From positions 1 to 64,000 of the forward strand of contig NZ_JACIEE010000014.1 in NCBI RefSeq assembly GCF_014196765.1: 64,000 bases of DNA, read 5' to 3'. The stretch is from Mycoplana azooxidifex (GTDB lineage Bacteria > Pseudomonadota > Alphaproteobacteria > Rhizobiales > Rhizobiaceae). A program made the translations under genes and the position numbers. A model generated the notes under the pieces. That model did no database searches. It worked only from the letters and a program-made list of their open reading frames with translations, and had not been told where the DNA came from. How positions within the stretch are numbered: position 1 is the stretch's first letter; the number at the start of each line of letters is the position of its first letter. This document shows positions 25,157-34,551 of this stretch, in pieces.

Positions 25157-26143
25157 ATGATCACACTCCGCCCTGCCGCCGCCTGGACCGCGGCACTCAT
25201 CTTGCTCGTCGCTCCCATCGTGGCCATGGCGGATGACCTGCCGTCCTGGAACGACGGGGCAGCGAAGCGGAACATCATCGAATTCGTGACGGCTGTTACG
25301 ACCGCAGGCGGTCCGGACCATGTCGCACCTGCCGATCGCGTGGCGGTCTTCGACAATGACGGCACGCTCTGGGGCGAACAGCCGATGTATGTCCAGCTTG
25401 CCTTCGCGCTGGACCGCATCAAGGCGCTTGCCCCCGATCACCCGGAATGGAAGGAGACCGAACCCTTCAGATCCGTGCTTGCCGGCGATCTCGCAGGGGT
25501 CGCGGCTTCCGGCGAAAAAGGGCTCGTCGACCTCGTCGGCGTCACCCATGCGGGCATGACCAGCGACGAGTTCACCGGGATTGCCGGCGACTGGATCGAC
25601 ACCGCCAGGCACCCGAAGACCGGAAAGCCGTATACGTCGATGGTATTTCAACCGATGCTCGAGCTGATCGCCTATCTCACGGCAAACGAATTCAAGGTGT
25701 TCATCGTCTCCGGCGGCGGGATCGAGTTCATGCGGCCCTGGACGGAACGGATCTACGGAATTCCCGCCGAGAACGTCGTCGGGTCATCGATCAAGTCTCG
25801 GTACAACGACAAGGGCGGAAAGCCCGCCATCGTCCGCCTGCCGGAAGTCGATTTCGTCGACGATGGCCCGGGCAAGCCGATAGGAATCTATAGTCACATC
25901 GGTCGACGCCCGATCGCTGCCTTCGGGAATTCGGACGGCGACTTCCAGATGCTGGAATGGACGACGTCGGGACCGGGGCGGACCTTCGGCCTGATCGTTC
26001 ATCATGACGACGCCGAAAGAGAGTACGCCTACGACCGCAACTCACACTTTGGGAAGCTCGATCGAGCCCTGACGGAGGGCCCGAGACGCGGCTGGAACAT
26101 CGTCAGCATGAAGAACGACTGGAACAAGGTGTATCCGCGGTAG
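25157..26143 (+). CDS. Periplasmic HAD-superfamily phosphatase
   Basis: The 328-residue protein has a signal peptide (TAALILLVAPIVAMA, cleaved about residue 25). The HAD motifs are all present: motif I FDNDGTLWG, motif II VSGGGIEFM, the motif III lysine near VVGSSIKSR, and motif IV AFGNSDGDFQML. The spacing suits the phosphoserine-phosphatase-like group. The substrate is unknown. It lies in a plus-strand series with the DUF3300 and DUF2950 genes, all exported, and opposite the Bat operon. Confidence 0.88.
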   Translation: MITLRPAAAWTAALILLVAPIVAMADDLPSWNDGAAKRNIIEFVTAVTTAGGPDHVAPADRVAVFDNDGTLWGEQPMYVQLAFALDRIKALAPDHPEWKETEPFRSVLAGDLAGVAASGEKGLVDLVGVTHAGMTSDEFTGIAGDWIDTARHPKTGKPYTSMVFQPMLELIAYLTANEFKVFIVSGGGIEFMRPWTERIYGIPAENVVGSSIKSRYNDKGGKPAIVRLPEVDFVDDGPGKPIGIYSHIGRRPIAAFGNSDGDFQMLEWTTSGPGRTFGLIVHHDDAEREYAYDRNSHFGKLDRALTEGPRRGWNIVSMKNDWNKVYPR

Positions 26144-26214
26144 CCGCAAATGCCGCGTTCGCAGTGCCTCACAGCTCGTTTCTGTTCGTATTTTTACCCC
26201 GGGAGCATCTGACA

Positions 26215-27582
26215 GTGACCATTGCCTTCAGCCTCGTCGGCCGCACAGTCGGTTCATTGATCGTCACACTCCTTCTTACAGGCAGTCCGCTTCTGGTTTC
26301 CAATGCCAGCGCGCAAGACAGCTCTCAAAGTCAATCTGCCGTCGATGGCAGCGAGAGCACGCCCGACCTGCTCACGGAGGAAGAACTCGAAGTGCTCGTG
26401 GCACGGATCGCGCTTTATCCTGATGAACTCGTCGCGGTGATCTCGTCTGCTTCGCTGTTTCCCCTCCAGATCGTGGAAGCAGAGCGATTCCTTCAGCAAT
26501 CAAAATCAGACAAGAACCTGAAGCCCAGGGATAGCTGGGATGGCAGCGTGATCTCGCTGCTGAACTATCCCCAGGTCGTCAAGATGATGAGCGACGACCT
26601 CGACTGGACCCAGGCGCTCGGCAGTGCGCTGTCCTTCCAGCAAAAGGACGTGCTGATTGCCGTTCAAACCCTGCGCGACAAGGCTGTGGCGGGCAACGTC
26701 ATCAAGAGCGACGACAAGATCACTGTCGTGAACGAGGGCGACAATGTCGTCATTCAATCCAAGGACCCGGAGAAGATATACGTTCCACAGTACGAGCCGC
26801 AGATGCTCTACGAGCCAGGCTACCCCCCTGCTCCGCTTGCCTATTACCCCGATCCCTACCCGAACTATTATTATCCAACAGCGCCCTTTTTCGCTGCCGC
26901 CGTCACCGGGGTCGCATGGGCATCCGTGATGGACTGGGACGACTGGGGCGTGTGGGGAGGCGACTGGCACGGAGGCGACGTCGATATCGATTGCGATGGC
27001 TGCTTTAACAACATCGACATCGATCGCGACAAGCTGAAGTTCAACGACGTCGACTGGAAGAATGTCGATCGATCGAAGATCAAGTTTGACCGGAACCAAC
27101 TCAACAGGATCGACCACAATGCGTTGAAAAGCGACTTCAAATCGAACCGAAACAACAACATTTCCGAGCGTGCAAAGAACGTAAGGCGCGGGCACGGGGA
27201 CACGATTTCTGGCACTCATCCTAAGGTATCGGTCGGCGACATCCGGAAGAGCAAGGTCGATGCAGACCGAATTCGTGGTCGCGAAAGCAGCATCAGGCCG
27301 GGCAACGTGAGGCAGCCTGCGACCGCCCACCGACAGGGCGCTCCCGATACGCACATCGGTTCGAAGCACACTTCCCAGCACGTGACGCGCCATGCGAGGC
27401 AACCGAAACCGGGAGCACATGCCCAAAGACATGCCACCGGAAACCATTCCGTGCTCGGCCATCCGGGAAATCGCCATCAGACCCACCTCTCGTCCAATCG
27501 AGGGGGGCACTCTATGGGTGGCGGGCATCGCGGCGGCGGCGGGCACAAAGTCGTCAGGCACGGCGGCGGTCGCCATCGCTAA
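26215..27582 (+). CDS. DUF3300 family exported protein
   Basis: GTG 26215 (VTIAFSLVGRTVGS) precedes a hydrophobic signal segment ending NASAQ and gives 456 aa; an earlier frame start at 26164 is less likely because the signal peptide would be displaced. The N-terminal domain has the DUF3300 signature: LTEEELEVLVARIALYPDELVAVISSASLFPLQIVEAERFL and SWDGSVISLLNYPQVVKMM. It continues with IYVPQYEPQMLYEPGY and a Tyr/Pro-rich hydrophobic region. The long C-terminal half is basic and rich in His, Gly and Asn, ending in GGGHRGGGGHK-like repeats, and may bind metal. It is followed 17 bp later by the DUF2950 gene, a common pairing. Confidence 0.88.
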   Translation: MTIAFSLVGRTVGSLIVTLLLTGSPLLVSNASAQDSSQSQSAVDGSESTPDLLTEEELEVLVARIALYPDELVAVISSASLFPLQIVEAERFLQQSKSDKNLKPRDSWDGSVISLLNYPQVVKMMSDDLDWTQALGSALSFQQKDVLIAVQTLRDKAVAGNVIKSDDKITVVNEGDNVVIQSKDPEKIYVPQYEPQMLYEPGYPPAPLAYYPDPYPNYYYPTAPFFAAAVTGVAWASVMDWDDWGVWGGDWHGGDVDIDCDGCFNNIDIDRDKLKFNDVDWKNVDRSKIKFDRNQLNRIDHNALKSDFKSNRNNNISERAKNVRRGHGDTISGTHPKVSVGDIRKSKVDADRIRGRESSIRPGNVRQPATAHRQGAPDTHIGSKHTSQHVTRHARQPKPGAHAQRHATGNHSVLGHPGNRHQTHLSSNRGGHSMGGGHRGGGGHKVVRHGGGRHR

Positions 27583-27598
27583 GGAAGGTGCAAAGGAG

Positions 27599-28564
27599 AT
27601 GTTCACGATGAAAGCACTTCGCAACGGTATCGCCGCCTCCCTGTGCGCTCTCCTGCTCGGCACCACGGCACTGAACGCGGTCGCGCAGGTCACAGATTCC
27701 GGTACCGAATCCTTGAACGCGTACGTTGCCTCCGAGGAGCCGCAGACATTTGCAACAGCCGAGGAGGCCGTCGAAACCTTCAAGTCGACAGTGGCTGGAG
27801 GGGACTTCGACAAACTGGTCACTCTCCTCGGGCTCGACGTCGCCAGAACAAGGCAGAGCGACGGCGTAATGGACGCCTATGCCGACATCCAGGCCCGCGT
27901 GAAGGAGCACGTCGGCGTTCAGGACGTCAACGGCAGAAAGGTGCTCGAGCTTGGAGGCGAGCGTTGGCCGTTTCCGTTCCCGATCGCAAAAGGTGAGGAC
28001 GGCAAATGGGCTTTCGCCACCTATGTCGGCCTGGAAGAGGTCGCCAATCGCCGGGTCGGCGAGAACGAGCTTTCGACGATCGCGACCCTGCATGCCTATG
28101 TGGAAGCGCAGGAGCGGTATGCCCTTGCGGACCACGACGGCGACGGCGTTCTCGAATACGCGCAGAAGCTCATCAGCTCGGACGGCGCGCAGGACGGGTT
28201 GTACTGGCCGGCGGATCAGTTTGGCGGCGAGGAAAGCCCTGCCGGGCCCGCTTTGGCAGATGGCGATGCGTTGCAGTCTGCCAAAGCGGGTGACGGCTTC
28301 AATGGCTATCACTATCGCATCCTGTCCCGTCAGGGGGACGCAATTGCCGGCGGTGCCCATGACTATCGTATCAACGGCAACATGATCGCAGGCTTTGCTC
28401 TGGTGGCATGGCCAGTCGACTATGGAATGAGCGGTGTCAAGACCTTTGCCGTCGACCGGCACGGGATCGTCTACGATGCGGACCTCGGTGAAAGAACTAG
28501 CGACGTTGCGGCAGGGATAGAAACATTCAACCCCAACGACGATTGGGATATCGTCGACGACTGA
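27599..28564 (+). CDS. DUF2950 family exported protein
   Basis: ATG 27599 gives 321 aa with a signal peptide (GIAASLCALLLGTTALNAVAQ). The body matches DUF2950: FATAEEAVETFKSTVAGGDFDKLVTLLG, then NELSTIATLHAYVEAQERYA-ADHDGDGVLEYAQKL, and GYHYRILSRQGDAI. The DHDGDGVLEYA segment looks like a single Ca-binding-type loop. It is the last gene of the HAD-DUF3300-DUF2950 series. Its function is unknown; genes of both DUF families are often neighbours. Confidence 0.9.
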   Translation: MFTMKALRNGIAASLCALLLGTTALNAVAQVTDSGTESLNAYVASEEPQTFATAEEAVETFKSTVAGGDFDKLVTLLGLDVARTRQSDGVMDAYADIQARVKEHVGVQDVNGRKVLELGGERWPFPFPIAKGEDGKWAFATYVGLEEVANRRVGENELSTIATLHAYVEAQERYALADHDGDGVLEYAQKLISSDGAQDGLYWPADQFGGEESPAGPALADGDALQSAKAGDGFNGYHYRILSRQGDAIAGGAHDYRINGNMIAGFALVAWPVDYGMSGVKTFAVDRHGIVYDADLGERTSDVAAGIETFNPNDDWDIVDD

Positions 28565-28892
28565 GACTGACTATGCCTGTTCAGCAGGAGCTCGTCGCCT
28601 CTGCTCTCCGGCGGAAATTCGGCTGCGGCGGCAAGGCGTAGTAGGACGTTGCATCGATTGTGAAGCAACTTCTCCGCGCTTCACGACCGCCACCACCAAG
28701 GAAGCACGCATGCAGCCACAGAAACGTCTCATTGAGGAGCACGACAGTAGCAACCCAGGAATGGATGGATTGCCGGAGGGACTTTTACCCAGGAGATTGA
28801 CCCGACCACGTGCCATGTCGGTTTCCGCTGCGTCATACGCCCGTGACATCGCTCCGGATCTAAGTGCCCTGAACAGACGTGGCGCGAACGCC
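28565..28892. other. Convergent intergenic region without a gene
   Basis: These 328 bp lie between the ends of the DUF2950 gene and the convergent TPR regulator. Open frames here only extend as shadows of the regulator gene. I see no clear terminator stem with a T-run. Confidence 0.5.
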
Positions 28893-30704
28893 TCACGGAA
28901 GGCCCGTAATCTCGTCGGGTTCCGTCCATCCTGCTTTGCGAAGACCTGCCACAAGGGCGACAATAATAGGATCAATTGCCTGGTGTCGGCGGTACGCGGC
29001 CGCAGGGTCCCTGTAGAGCATCGGCGAGATCTCGGCCATCTTTGCGAGGGCCTCCGCTGCGGCTGTCTTGTGGCCCATGGCACCTTCGGCAATTGCCACC
29101 AGAGACCAGCTTACGCTCGAGCCGTCAATGCTTGAGGCCCTGGCGGTTTCGAGCATCTCCTCGTGTCGCCCCTTCAGGTAGTGATCGATAGCAATAAGGT
29201 GCCGATACCAGCCAGGCGGATTGACCGTGTTCGCGATCGCCTGCTGGAGGTAGGGAACTCCCTCTTCGAAACGTCCGCGCACGGCTAGCCGCCAACCGAG
29301 TTGAGCCAGCGTGTCGGGATCGTTCGGATTGAGTTCCAACGCCCGCCGCTGGATGCGCTCGCTCTCCGGATAATTGCCCATGTAATGGTGGATCGAAGCT
29401 TGGGCCTTAAGGGCGGTGATATTGTTACTGTCTAGCGACAAGGCGTGAGCAACCGTTGACAACCCACGCTGGAAGGCCGCCCAGGCGTCTCCGTCAACTG
29501 CCCAGCCGAAGCGCCCAGCGTCCATGTGCAGCCAACCAAGCATCGCCCAGGCGTCAGCATACTTCGGATCTTGGAGGACGGCCTGCTCGAGGCAGGTCAT
29601 GACAGCCTTGTGTCCCGCCGCCGTGAACGACCGCCGATAGGCGAAGGCGCGCAGAACGCATTCATAGCTTGACGTGCTCGGCGCGGCTTCATCCCGCAAT
29701 CGGTTGCTCTCTTCCGTTCGGATGACGCCGTAGGGTTGCCCAAGCGCCGACGCCACCGCCGATGCGATTTCGTCCCGAATTGCGAAAAGCGAGCGAGTTG
29801 ATCTGGGCCGTTCGAAAGTGCCGATCCACATGATCCGACGCGTGTCAACCTCAACGAGGCGCGCCGAGATCCGAATGGAATCAGTCCCCGCATCAAAGTG
29901 GACGCTTCCGTCCACAATATAGGTCAGGCCGAGGCGATCGCCGATTTCCATAGGATCACTGGTCATCGTCCCGCTGGTCGTTGCCTGCGGCAAGTACAAG
30001 CGATAACCGGAAAAGCGGCTCAGGTCCGCCATGATTTGATCGGCGAACCCGCTTCCAAGCGCGGCATGCTCGGCGTCGCTTCCATCCGTCGCAAACGCCA
30101 TCACTGCAAGTGCCGGACCGCGACTACTTTCCTGACGGGCCAATCCCGACCGCGACCAGTAGACATAGCCGGTACTGACAACGAGTAGCGCGAGAACGAG
30201 TGCTACGCCCCATGCCAGCCGCCGAGGTCGAGCCAGCAAGCTCAAAGGTGCCCGTGGAGAGGGATCGGTGGCAGCGACTTCCTCGGCCTGCAGTGAAACG
30301 GTTGTCGCAACCTCCCCGATGTCCTTCTCCGACCATTCGATGGTCGGTGCATATTGCCCTTTGGGAATGGAGATACGTATCGCATTGTCTCGTCCGGATG
30401 ACGCATAGTAACCGTCGAGGTCGTGCCGCAGCCGACGCGCTTCAAGACGCACGATGGGATCGGTCTGGGGGTCGAAATCGTCGTCACGGCCGAAAACCAC
30501 TGTGGCGATTGTATACCCCTTGAGCTCGCGATCCCTGCCCGCAAGCATCTCTTCAACGAGATATCTCAGCAGCTTTCGGCGACGGGGTGTGCCCTTGAAA
30601 TCAGAACTGTCGAGGATTCTTTGAAGCTCATCCTGCACCGTCGCCAGGGGCGGGCAGGAACTCGACGACGCTTCGGCATATTCTTTCTGCCATCGTGTTG
30701 GCAT
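28893..30704 (-). CDS. Membrane-anchored TPR regulator (CadC/adenylate-cyclase-associated type)
   Basis: The product is 603 aa. The N-terminal 120 residues (VQDELQRILDSSDFKGTPRRRKLLRYLVEEMLAGR ... DPIVRLEARRLRHDLDGYY) form the helical domain found in a group of rhizobial CadC/TolB-like regulators. One membrane helix (LAWGVALVLALLVVSTGYVYW) is near residue 165-185. Outside it are a FlgO/TolB-N-like domain (LAVMAFATDGSDAEHAALGSGFADQIMADLSR ... DGSVHFDAGTDSIRISARLVE) and TPRs (AERI/ESERIQRRALELNPNDPDTLAQLGWRLA). It probably senses an envelope signal. No partner gene is adjacent. Confidence 0.75.
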   Translation of the reverse strand: MPTRWQKEYAEASSSSCPPLATVQDELQRILDSSDFKGTPRRRKLLRYLVEEMLAGRDRELKGYTIATVVFGRDDDFDPQTDPIVRLEARRLRHDLDGYYASSGRDNAIRISIPKGQYAPTIEWSEKDIGEVATTVSLQAEEVAATDPSPRAPLSLLARPRRLAWGVALVLALLVVSTGYVYWSRSGLARQESSRGPALAVMAFATDGSDAEHAALGSGFADQIMADLSRFSGYRLYLPQATTSGTMTSDPMEIGDRLGLTYIVDGSVHFDAGTDSIRISARLVEVDTRRIMWIGTFERPRSTRSLFAIRDEIASAVASALGQPYGVIRTEESNRLRDEAAPSTSSYECVLRAFAYRRSFTAAGHKAVMTCLEQAVLQDPKYADAWAMLGWLHMDAGRFGWAVDGDAWAAFQRGLSTVAHALSLDSNNITALKAQASIHHYMGNYPESERIQRRALELNPNDPDTLAQLGWRLAVRGRFEEGVPYLQQAIANTVNPPGWYRHLIAIDHYLKGRHEEMLETARASSIDGSSVSWSLVAIAEGAMGHKTAAAEALAKMAEISPMLYRDPAAAYRRHQAIDPIIVALVAGLRKAGWTEPDEITGLP

Positions 30705-31482
30705 ACGGACCTCCGCGGGGCGTGTGCCGCATTCAACGTCGGAACCGTAGGGAAATCCAGTGCAAAAAGTGCACTGGGTATATTTTCCGTTCCAACGTTA
30801 GCGCCGTCCCTGGTGCATTATGCCGTTTCGACGCCTGTGTTCGTTGGGAGCGGCAGCTTCGCGCCAAAAGCTTACTTGCGCTCACGGATCGTACGGCCTC
30901 GGCTAGCGCTCTGAATTCTTATTCTGCACCAAGTAAATGCTTTTGGTTTCGATACTTATCGTAAACGCCATTTCGGGTGCTGCTAAAGTTGACGACAATA
31001 ACGCGACGACAAAAGCGACGCCCTTCTTAACGCCGACAGGTCAGCCGGACCTCCACGCCTGACGAGGGCCGCGGAGGGAATACCGCGCTCGGTGAACATA
31101 TCGGTGAACTGGATGGGAGCCGCAAACTAAACCTCATGCCCACGCGCTATGAGTCCTAGCTCTCACTATAGCGTGCCGAAGCGAATGTCCGCGCCATTTG
31201 GACGCTGCCCCGAGCCTGCCGGCCAGGTGTGGGCGCCAGATGTTTCATGCTTCGAGCATAGCCGATTTCCGCAATTGCCGCACCGCGGACGTGACACCCA
31301 AGCGGACCGACTGCCTCAGGAACTCCGGCGAGTGGCGTAGACGACCGGATTGGGCGCGCAAAGTGCCCAAGGCGGTCATTGCTGACAGGGCGTCCCTCGG
31401 GGCCAAACTGATTTGTGAGCGCATGCACTTGAACCAATTCGAACCTGACACGCACAAATCCCACAGCCCCATCTGAGGGGCG
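30705..31482. other. Long intergenic region, no supported gene
   Basis: These 778 bp contain the upstream region of the TPR regulator (AT-rich around 30760-30790) and then mixed sequence with only short overlapping open frames on both strands, none with a family signature. It may be worn accessory DNA. Confidence 0.5.
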
Positions 31483-31776
31483 CTAAATTGAACTACCTGC
31501 CCAATCTTCATGCCCGTGGCAAATTCGTATTACAAAAATTGTCTCATCGTCTTCGATCCTATAAACAATTAGATGCGCTTTGAAGGGATGAATTCTAATG
31601 GGTGGATCAATCTCATTCCGTTCGCGCGCGATGCGCGGGTTGACAGCTATCAGATCAAATACTGCGAAAAGTTCATCGTGGTAGCGCTTTGCCTGGCCTG
31701 CTCCGAACATACGGACACCTTGCTCGGCGATCGCAATAATGTCCTCTTCCGCTTCGACAGAAACCTTAAAACTCAT
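31483..31776 (-). CDS. parE: ParE-type toxin
   Basis: The 97-residue protein has the RelE/ParE fold signatures: the start VSVEAEEDIIAIAEQGVRMFG, the central YHDELFAVFDLIAVNPRIARERNEI, and the late HPFKAHLIVYRIEDDETIFVIRICHGHEDW. It is full length. It overlaps the antitoxin gene by 4 bp, antitoxin first. ParE toxins inhibit DNA gyrase. This is the second toxin-antitoxin pair in the IS-bracketed region. Confidence 0.93.
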   Translation of the reverse strand: MSFKVSVEAEEDIIAIAEQGVRMFGAGQAKRYHDELFAVFDLIAVNPRIARERNEIDPPIRIHPFKAHLIVYRIEDDETIFVIRICHGHEDWAGSSI

Positions 31777-32015
31777 GGCTTGCTGGCACGAGCCATCGCT
31801 TCAGCAAAGAGGTCATCCTTTGATCGGATGCCCATACCACTTTGGAGCCCGGCCTCGACGAAGCTTTGCATCGCGGCGATCTTGTCGTTTCGTGTCTGAT
31901 CACGTCGGATCAGGTCGCGCACGTAGTCGCTAGCATTTGAATATCGCCCGGTCCTGGCCTGGGCCTCCACCCAATCCTTCATCGGGGCTGGAAGAGATAC
32001 ATTCATCGTGGCCAT
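31773..32015 (-). CDS. parD: ParD-type antitoxin
   Basis: ATG 32015 is chosen because GGAGG stands about 6 bp before it and MATMNVSLPAPMKDWVEAQARTGRYSNASDYVRDLIRRDQ is the exact beginning of ParD/CC2985-type ribbon-helix-helix antitoxins. The 80-residue product ends with a toxin-binding helix (LFAEAMARA). It would repress its own promoter and neutralise ParE. Confidence 0.93.
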   Translation of the reverse strand: MATMNVSLPAPMKDWVEAQARTGRYSNASDYVRDLIRRDQTRNDKIAAMQSFVEAGLQSGMGIRSKDDLFAEAMARASKP

Positions 32016-32589
32016 GATAACCTCCATTTGAAGGTAGCATAACCGATTTTGGCAAAGTTTGTCAAAGGCTCGAACGCGTTGGTGAGATGCAGGCCCGCTC
32101 ATATCGACAGCTGTACATTCAATGACTTAGAAAGGATTTTAGGCGTATCCTCGATTGTGGAATTCCTCCGTCGACTCTTTCCACGCTTGGCGTGATGACA
32201 TCGGTCACGCAACTGACCGAGACCGGATGCCGCTGCGGACGAAAGCGACCGGCGTCTGCTGTCCGCATCCGGGAAGTTCGTAGTCTGCAAGGCGGTTGCT
32301 ATCGAAAAAGTGGGGAAACCGGTCGCCGCGCACCGTGCAATCAAGATTGGAGAGCAGACCGTCCTTTAAGCATAGATCCGGCCATGAATTGAGACGTCCT
32401 TCCCTGCCTGCCATGCCGCCTGCAGTGTGCGAGCAAGTCGCCATAGCCGAGTCCTGGAAGATGGCGGCGGATTGGTCCGGGAACTCCAGGGCCTCGTCCA
32501 TCGTGTGGATGAACAGGAAACCGAGGAGACCAATCGTCATCGCCAGCAGGAAGTCCATCATCTGTAGTCCCGTCCGCGTAAGGCCGGGT
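32016..32589. other. Intergenic region with possible gene remnants
   Basis: Upstream of parD and left of the IS3 arm, this stretch holds no complete gene. A plus-strand frame at about 32217-32369 ends with a protein-like tail (KAVAIEKVGKPVAAHRAIK) but has no start. A minus-strand frame (32205-32568) begins with a hydrophobic MDFLLAMTIGLLGFLFIHTM segment and then loses protein character. Both may be remnants. Confidence 0.35.
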
Positions 32590-32773
32590 GTACCCATCCG
32601 GCGAGGACCGCGGTCTGTATGCTGTGGCACCATCACACTTCGGAAACTCCTTATTGGCAAACTGCCCGCGGCTTCAGTGAGGTGTGCGGATGCGGTGCAA
32701 GTTGAGAACGGTGTTCCTTTTACTGGTGGGGATGTGAACCGCCCCGGCTTTGCCGGAGACCGTTTGGTTTAAG

Positions 32774-33678
32774 TTACGCGGCCATGGCTGGTGCGTCCAG
32801 CATGGCGTAATATCGGTCTTCGGCCTCGGCTGGCGGAATGTTTCCGATGGGCTCCAGAAGGCGGCGGTTGTTGAACCAATCGACCCATTCGAGCGTGGCG
32901 AACTCCACTGCTTCGAAGTTTCGCCATGCCCTCGCCGGTGGATCACCTCGGCCTTGTAAAGACCGTTGATCGTTTCGGCGAGTGCGTTGTCATAACTGTC
33001 GCCAACGCTTCCGACAGACGGCTCGATGCCTGCCTCCGCCAACCGTTCGGAATAGCGAATGGAGACGTATTGCGAACCGCGGTCGGAATGATGAACCAGC
33101 CCGCCGCGATGAACGGGCCGCCGATCATGAAGCGCCTGGTCGAGGGCATCGAGCACGAAGCCCGCATGGGCAGTCCGGCTTGCCCGCCAACCGACGATGC
33201 GACGGGCAAAGGCATCGATGACGAAGGCCACGTAGACGAAGCCCTGCCAGGTCGCCACATAAGTGAAATCCGAAAGCCACAGCATGTTCGGCGCGGGAGC
33301 GAAGAACTGTCGGTTCACCCGGTCGAGCGGGCATGGGGCGGCCTTGTCGCTGATCGTCGTGCGGATCGGTTTGCCGCGAATGATGCCCTGCAGTGCCATT
33401 GCCTTCATAAGCCGAGCGACAGTGCAGCGGGCGATGTCGTAACCCTCCCGTAGCAACTGTCGCCAGACCTTGCGCACGCCATAGACCTGGAAGTTCTCGT
33501 TGAATACCCGGCGTATCTCGACCTTCATGGCAATGTCGCGTCGGGCGCGGGCCGACAAACGGTCCACGTCGTTGCGCTTGGCGATGACCTCATAATAGGT
33601 GGACGGGGCAATCGGCAGCAGTCTGCAGATCGGCTCGACCCCGAGCACCGAACGGTGTGCATCGATGAAGGAAATCAT
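32774..33678 (-). pseudogene. IS3-family OrfB transposase, frameshifted near the end
   Basis: The DDE catalytic domain is complete: WLSDFTYVATW (Asp), HHSDRGSQYVS (Asp) and NALAETINGLYKAEVIHRRG (Glu). Just after this, near 32926, one base is missing: the expected W-R-N-F-E-A-V-E-F continuation (EWVDWFNNRRLLEPIGNIPPAEAE...AMAA) is read in another frame and ends at TAA 32774. The open frame instead runs on to 32674 through the IS end. The lesion lies after the catalytic residues, so partial activity cannot be fully excluded. Confidence 0.88.
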
Positions 33679-34004
33679 CGCTTCAGTGGGCGGTCGAGCT
33701 CCGCCTGGGCAAAATATGCAGAGGCTTTGCGCAAAATCTCGTTGGCCTGACGCAACTCACGGTTCTCCCGTTCCAGCGCTTTCATCTTCTCCGCGACGTC
33801 ACTCGGCAAACCTGCCCGCCTGCCGCTGTCCACCTCGGCCTTCTTCACCCACTCATTGAGCGTATGCGCCGAGCAGCCAATCTTGGCGGCTATGGAAGAT
33901 ATTGCCGCCCACCGGGAAGGATGTTCGCCTTCATGCTCCGTCACAATTCGAACGGCGCGAGCGCGGACTTCAGGGGAGAACTTGTTCGTCGTCTTGCTTG
34001 TCAT
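33675..34004 (-). CDS. IS3-family OrfA (helix-turn-helix protein)
   Basis: The 109-residue protein has the usual OrfA layout: [51 protein letters not shown] (helix-turn-helix), then a leucine-zipper-like [33 protein letters not shown]. It overlaps orfB by 4 bp; in this group the fused transposase is made by frameshifting. It appears intact. Confidence 0.92.
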   Translation of the reverse strand: MTSKTTNKFSPEVRARAVRIVTEHEGEHPSRWAAISSIAAKIGCSAHTLNEWVKKAEVDSGRRAGLPSDVAEKMKALERENRELRQANEILRKASAYFAQAELDRPLKR

Positions 34005-34206
34005 AGACCCTACTTCTCACGAGTTGGGGTCTCCGGCAAAGCCGGGGCGGTTCACATCCCCACCAGTAAAAGGAACACCGTTCTCAACTCGCACCGCATC
34101 CGCACACCTCACTGAAGCCGCGGGCAGTTTGCCAATAAGGAGTTTCCGAAGTGTGATGGTGCCACAGCATACAGACCGCGGTCCTCGCCGGATGGGTACT
34201 GTGCGC

Positions 34207-34419
34207 CCTCCCGGCCTCGGTCTTCAGCCAGCTAGCGAGTTTGTCGGCGAACGGATCAAGCTTGCTCGGTCGTTCCGGTACCGTGAACGTCGGCTCGATC
34301 GTACCAGCACTCAAATACTTCGCGATCGTATTGCGTGACAGCCCGGTGCGCCGGCTGATCTCGCGGATCGACAGCTTCTCGCGCAGCGCCATCCGACGGA
34401 TGATGTTTAAAAGTCCCAT
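34207..34419 (-). pseudogene. istA: istA N-terminal fragment, IS21-family transposase
   Basis: ATG 34419 opens MGLLNIIRRMALREKLSIREISRRTGLSRNTIAKYL, the helix-turn-helix start of IstA, and runs on to FADKLASWLKTEAGR near 34207. The remaining 400 or so residues with the catalytic domain are missing, because the IS3 arm begins at 34199. The strand and order are right for it to be the front half of the element whose istB tail lies at 656-1060. Confidence 0.88.
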
Positions 34420-34501
34420 GTGGATCACTCCGTTGCCCCCGTCGCTCACCGCGTTGGGGGAAGGTTCACATGGCTCAATTCTCAATGGAAATTATGCGCC
34501 T

Positions 34502-34539
34502 AACCGGCTCAGTTCTGCGCGGAAACCAACAGTCGTGCA
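34502..34539 (-). repeat. Terminal inverted repeat of IS21-family element, istA end
   Basis: Read inward (leftwards) this matches 576-613 at about 35 of 38 positions. A second repeat GAGAATTGAGCCA follows inside, near 34470-34482, parallel to the other end. Confidence 0.7.
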
Positions 34540-34551
34540 CCTGTGTTGGCG

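Larger units (their letters stand above)
32735..34054 (-). mobile_element. IS3-family (IS407-group-like) insertion sequence
   Basis: The element is 1320 bp. Both ends read TGAACCGCCCCGGCTTTGCC inward, with perfect match over about 27 bp. It contains orfA and orfB on the minus strand, which overlap by 4 bp. A one-base deletion in orfB makes this copy probably inactive. Confidence 0.9.
32590..34199. repeat. 145-bp inverted arms flanking the IS3 element
   Basis: 32590-32734 and 34055-34199 are inverted copies of each other with one mismatch in 145 bp. They meet the two ends of the IS3 element directly, so together with the 27-bp IS ends each arm is about 172 bp. The bases next to the IS ends (GATG left, CATC right) are mirrored and not directly repeated, so there is no normal target duplication. 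The right arm abuts the istA fragment. Confidence 0.9.

Noticed and set aside
26506-27822. 438-codon minus-strand frame
   Set aside because: It is antisense to the DUF3300 gene, which has a signal peptide and family motifs.
31149-31476. Short frames between the TPR regulator and parE
   Set aside because: Overlapping frames on both strands have no ribosome-binding site, no signature and no protein-like composition.
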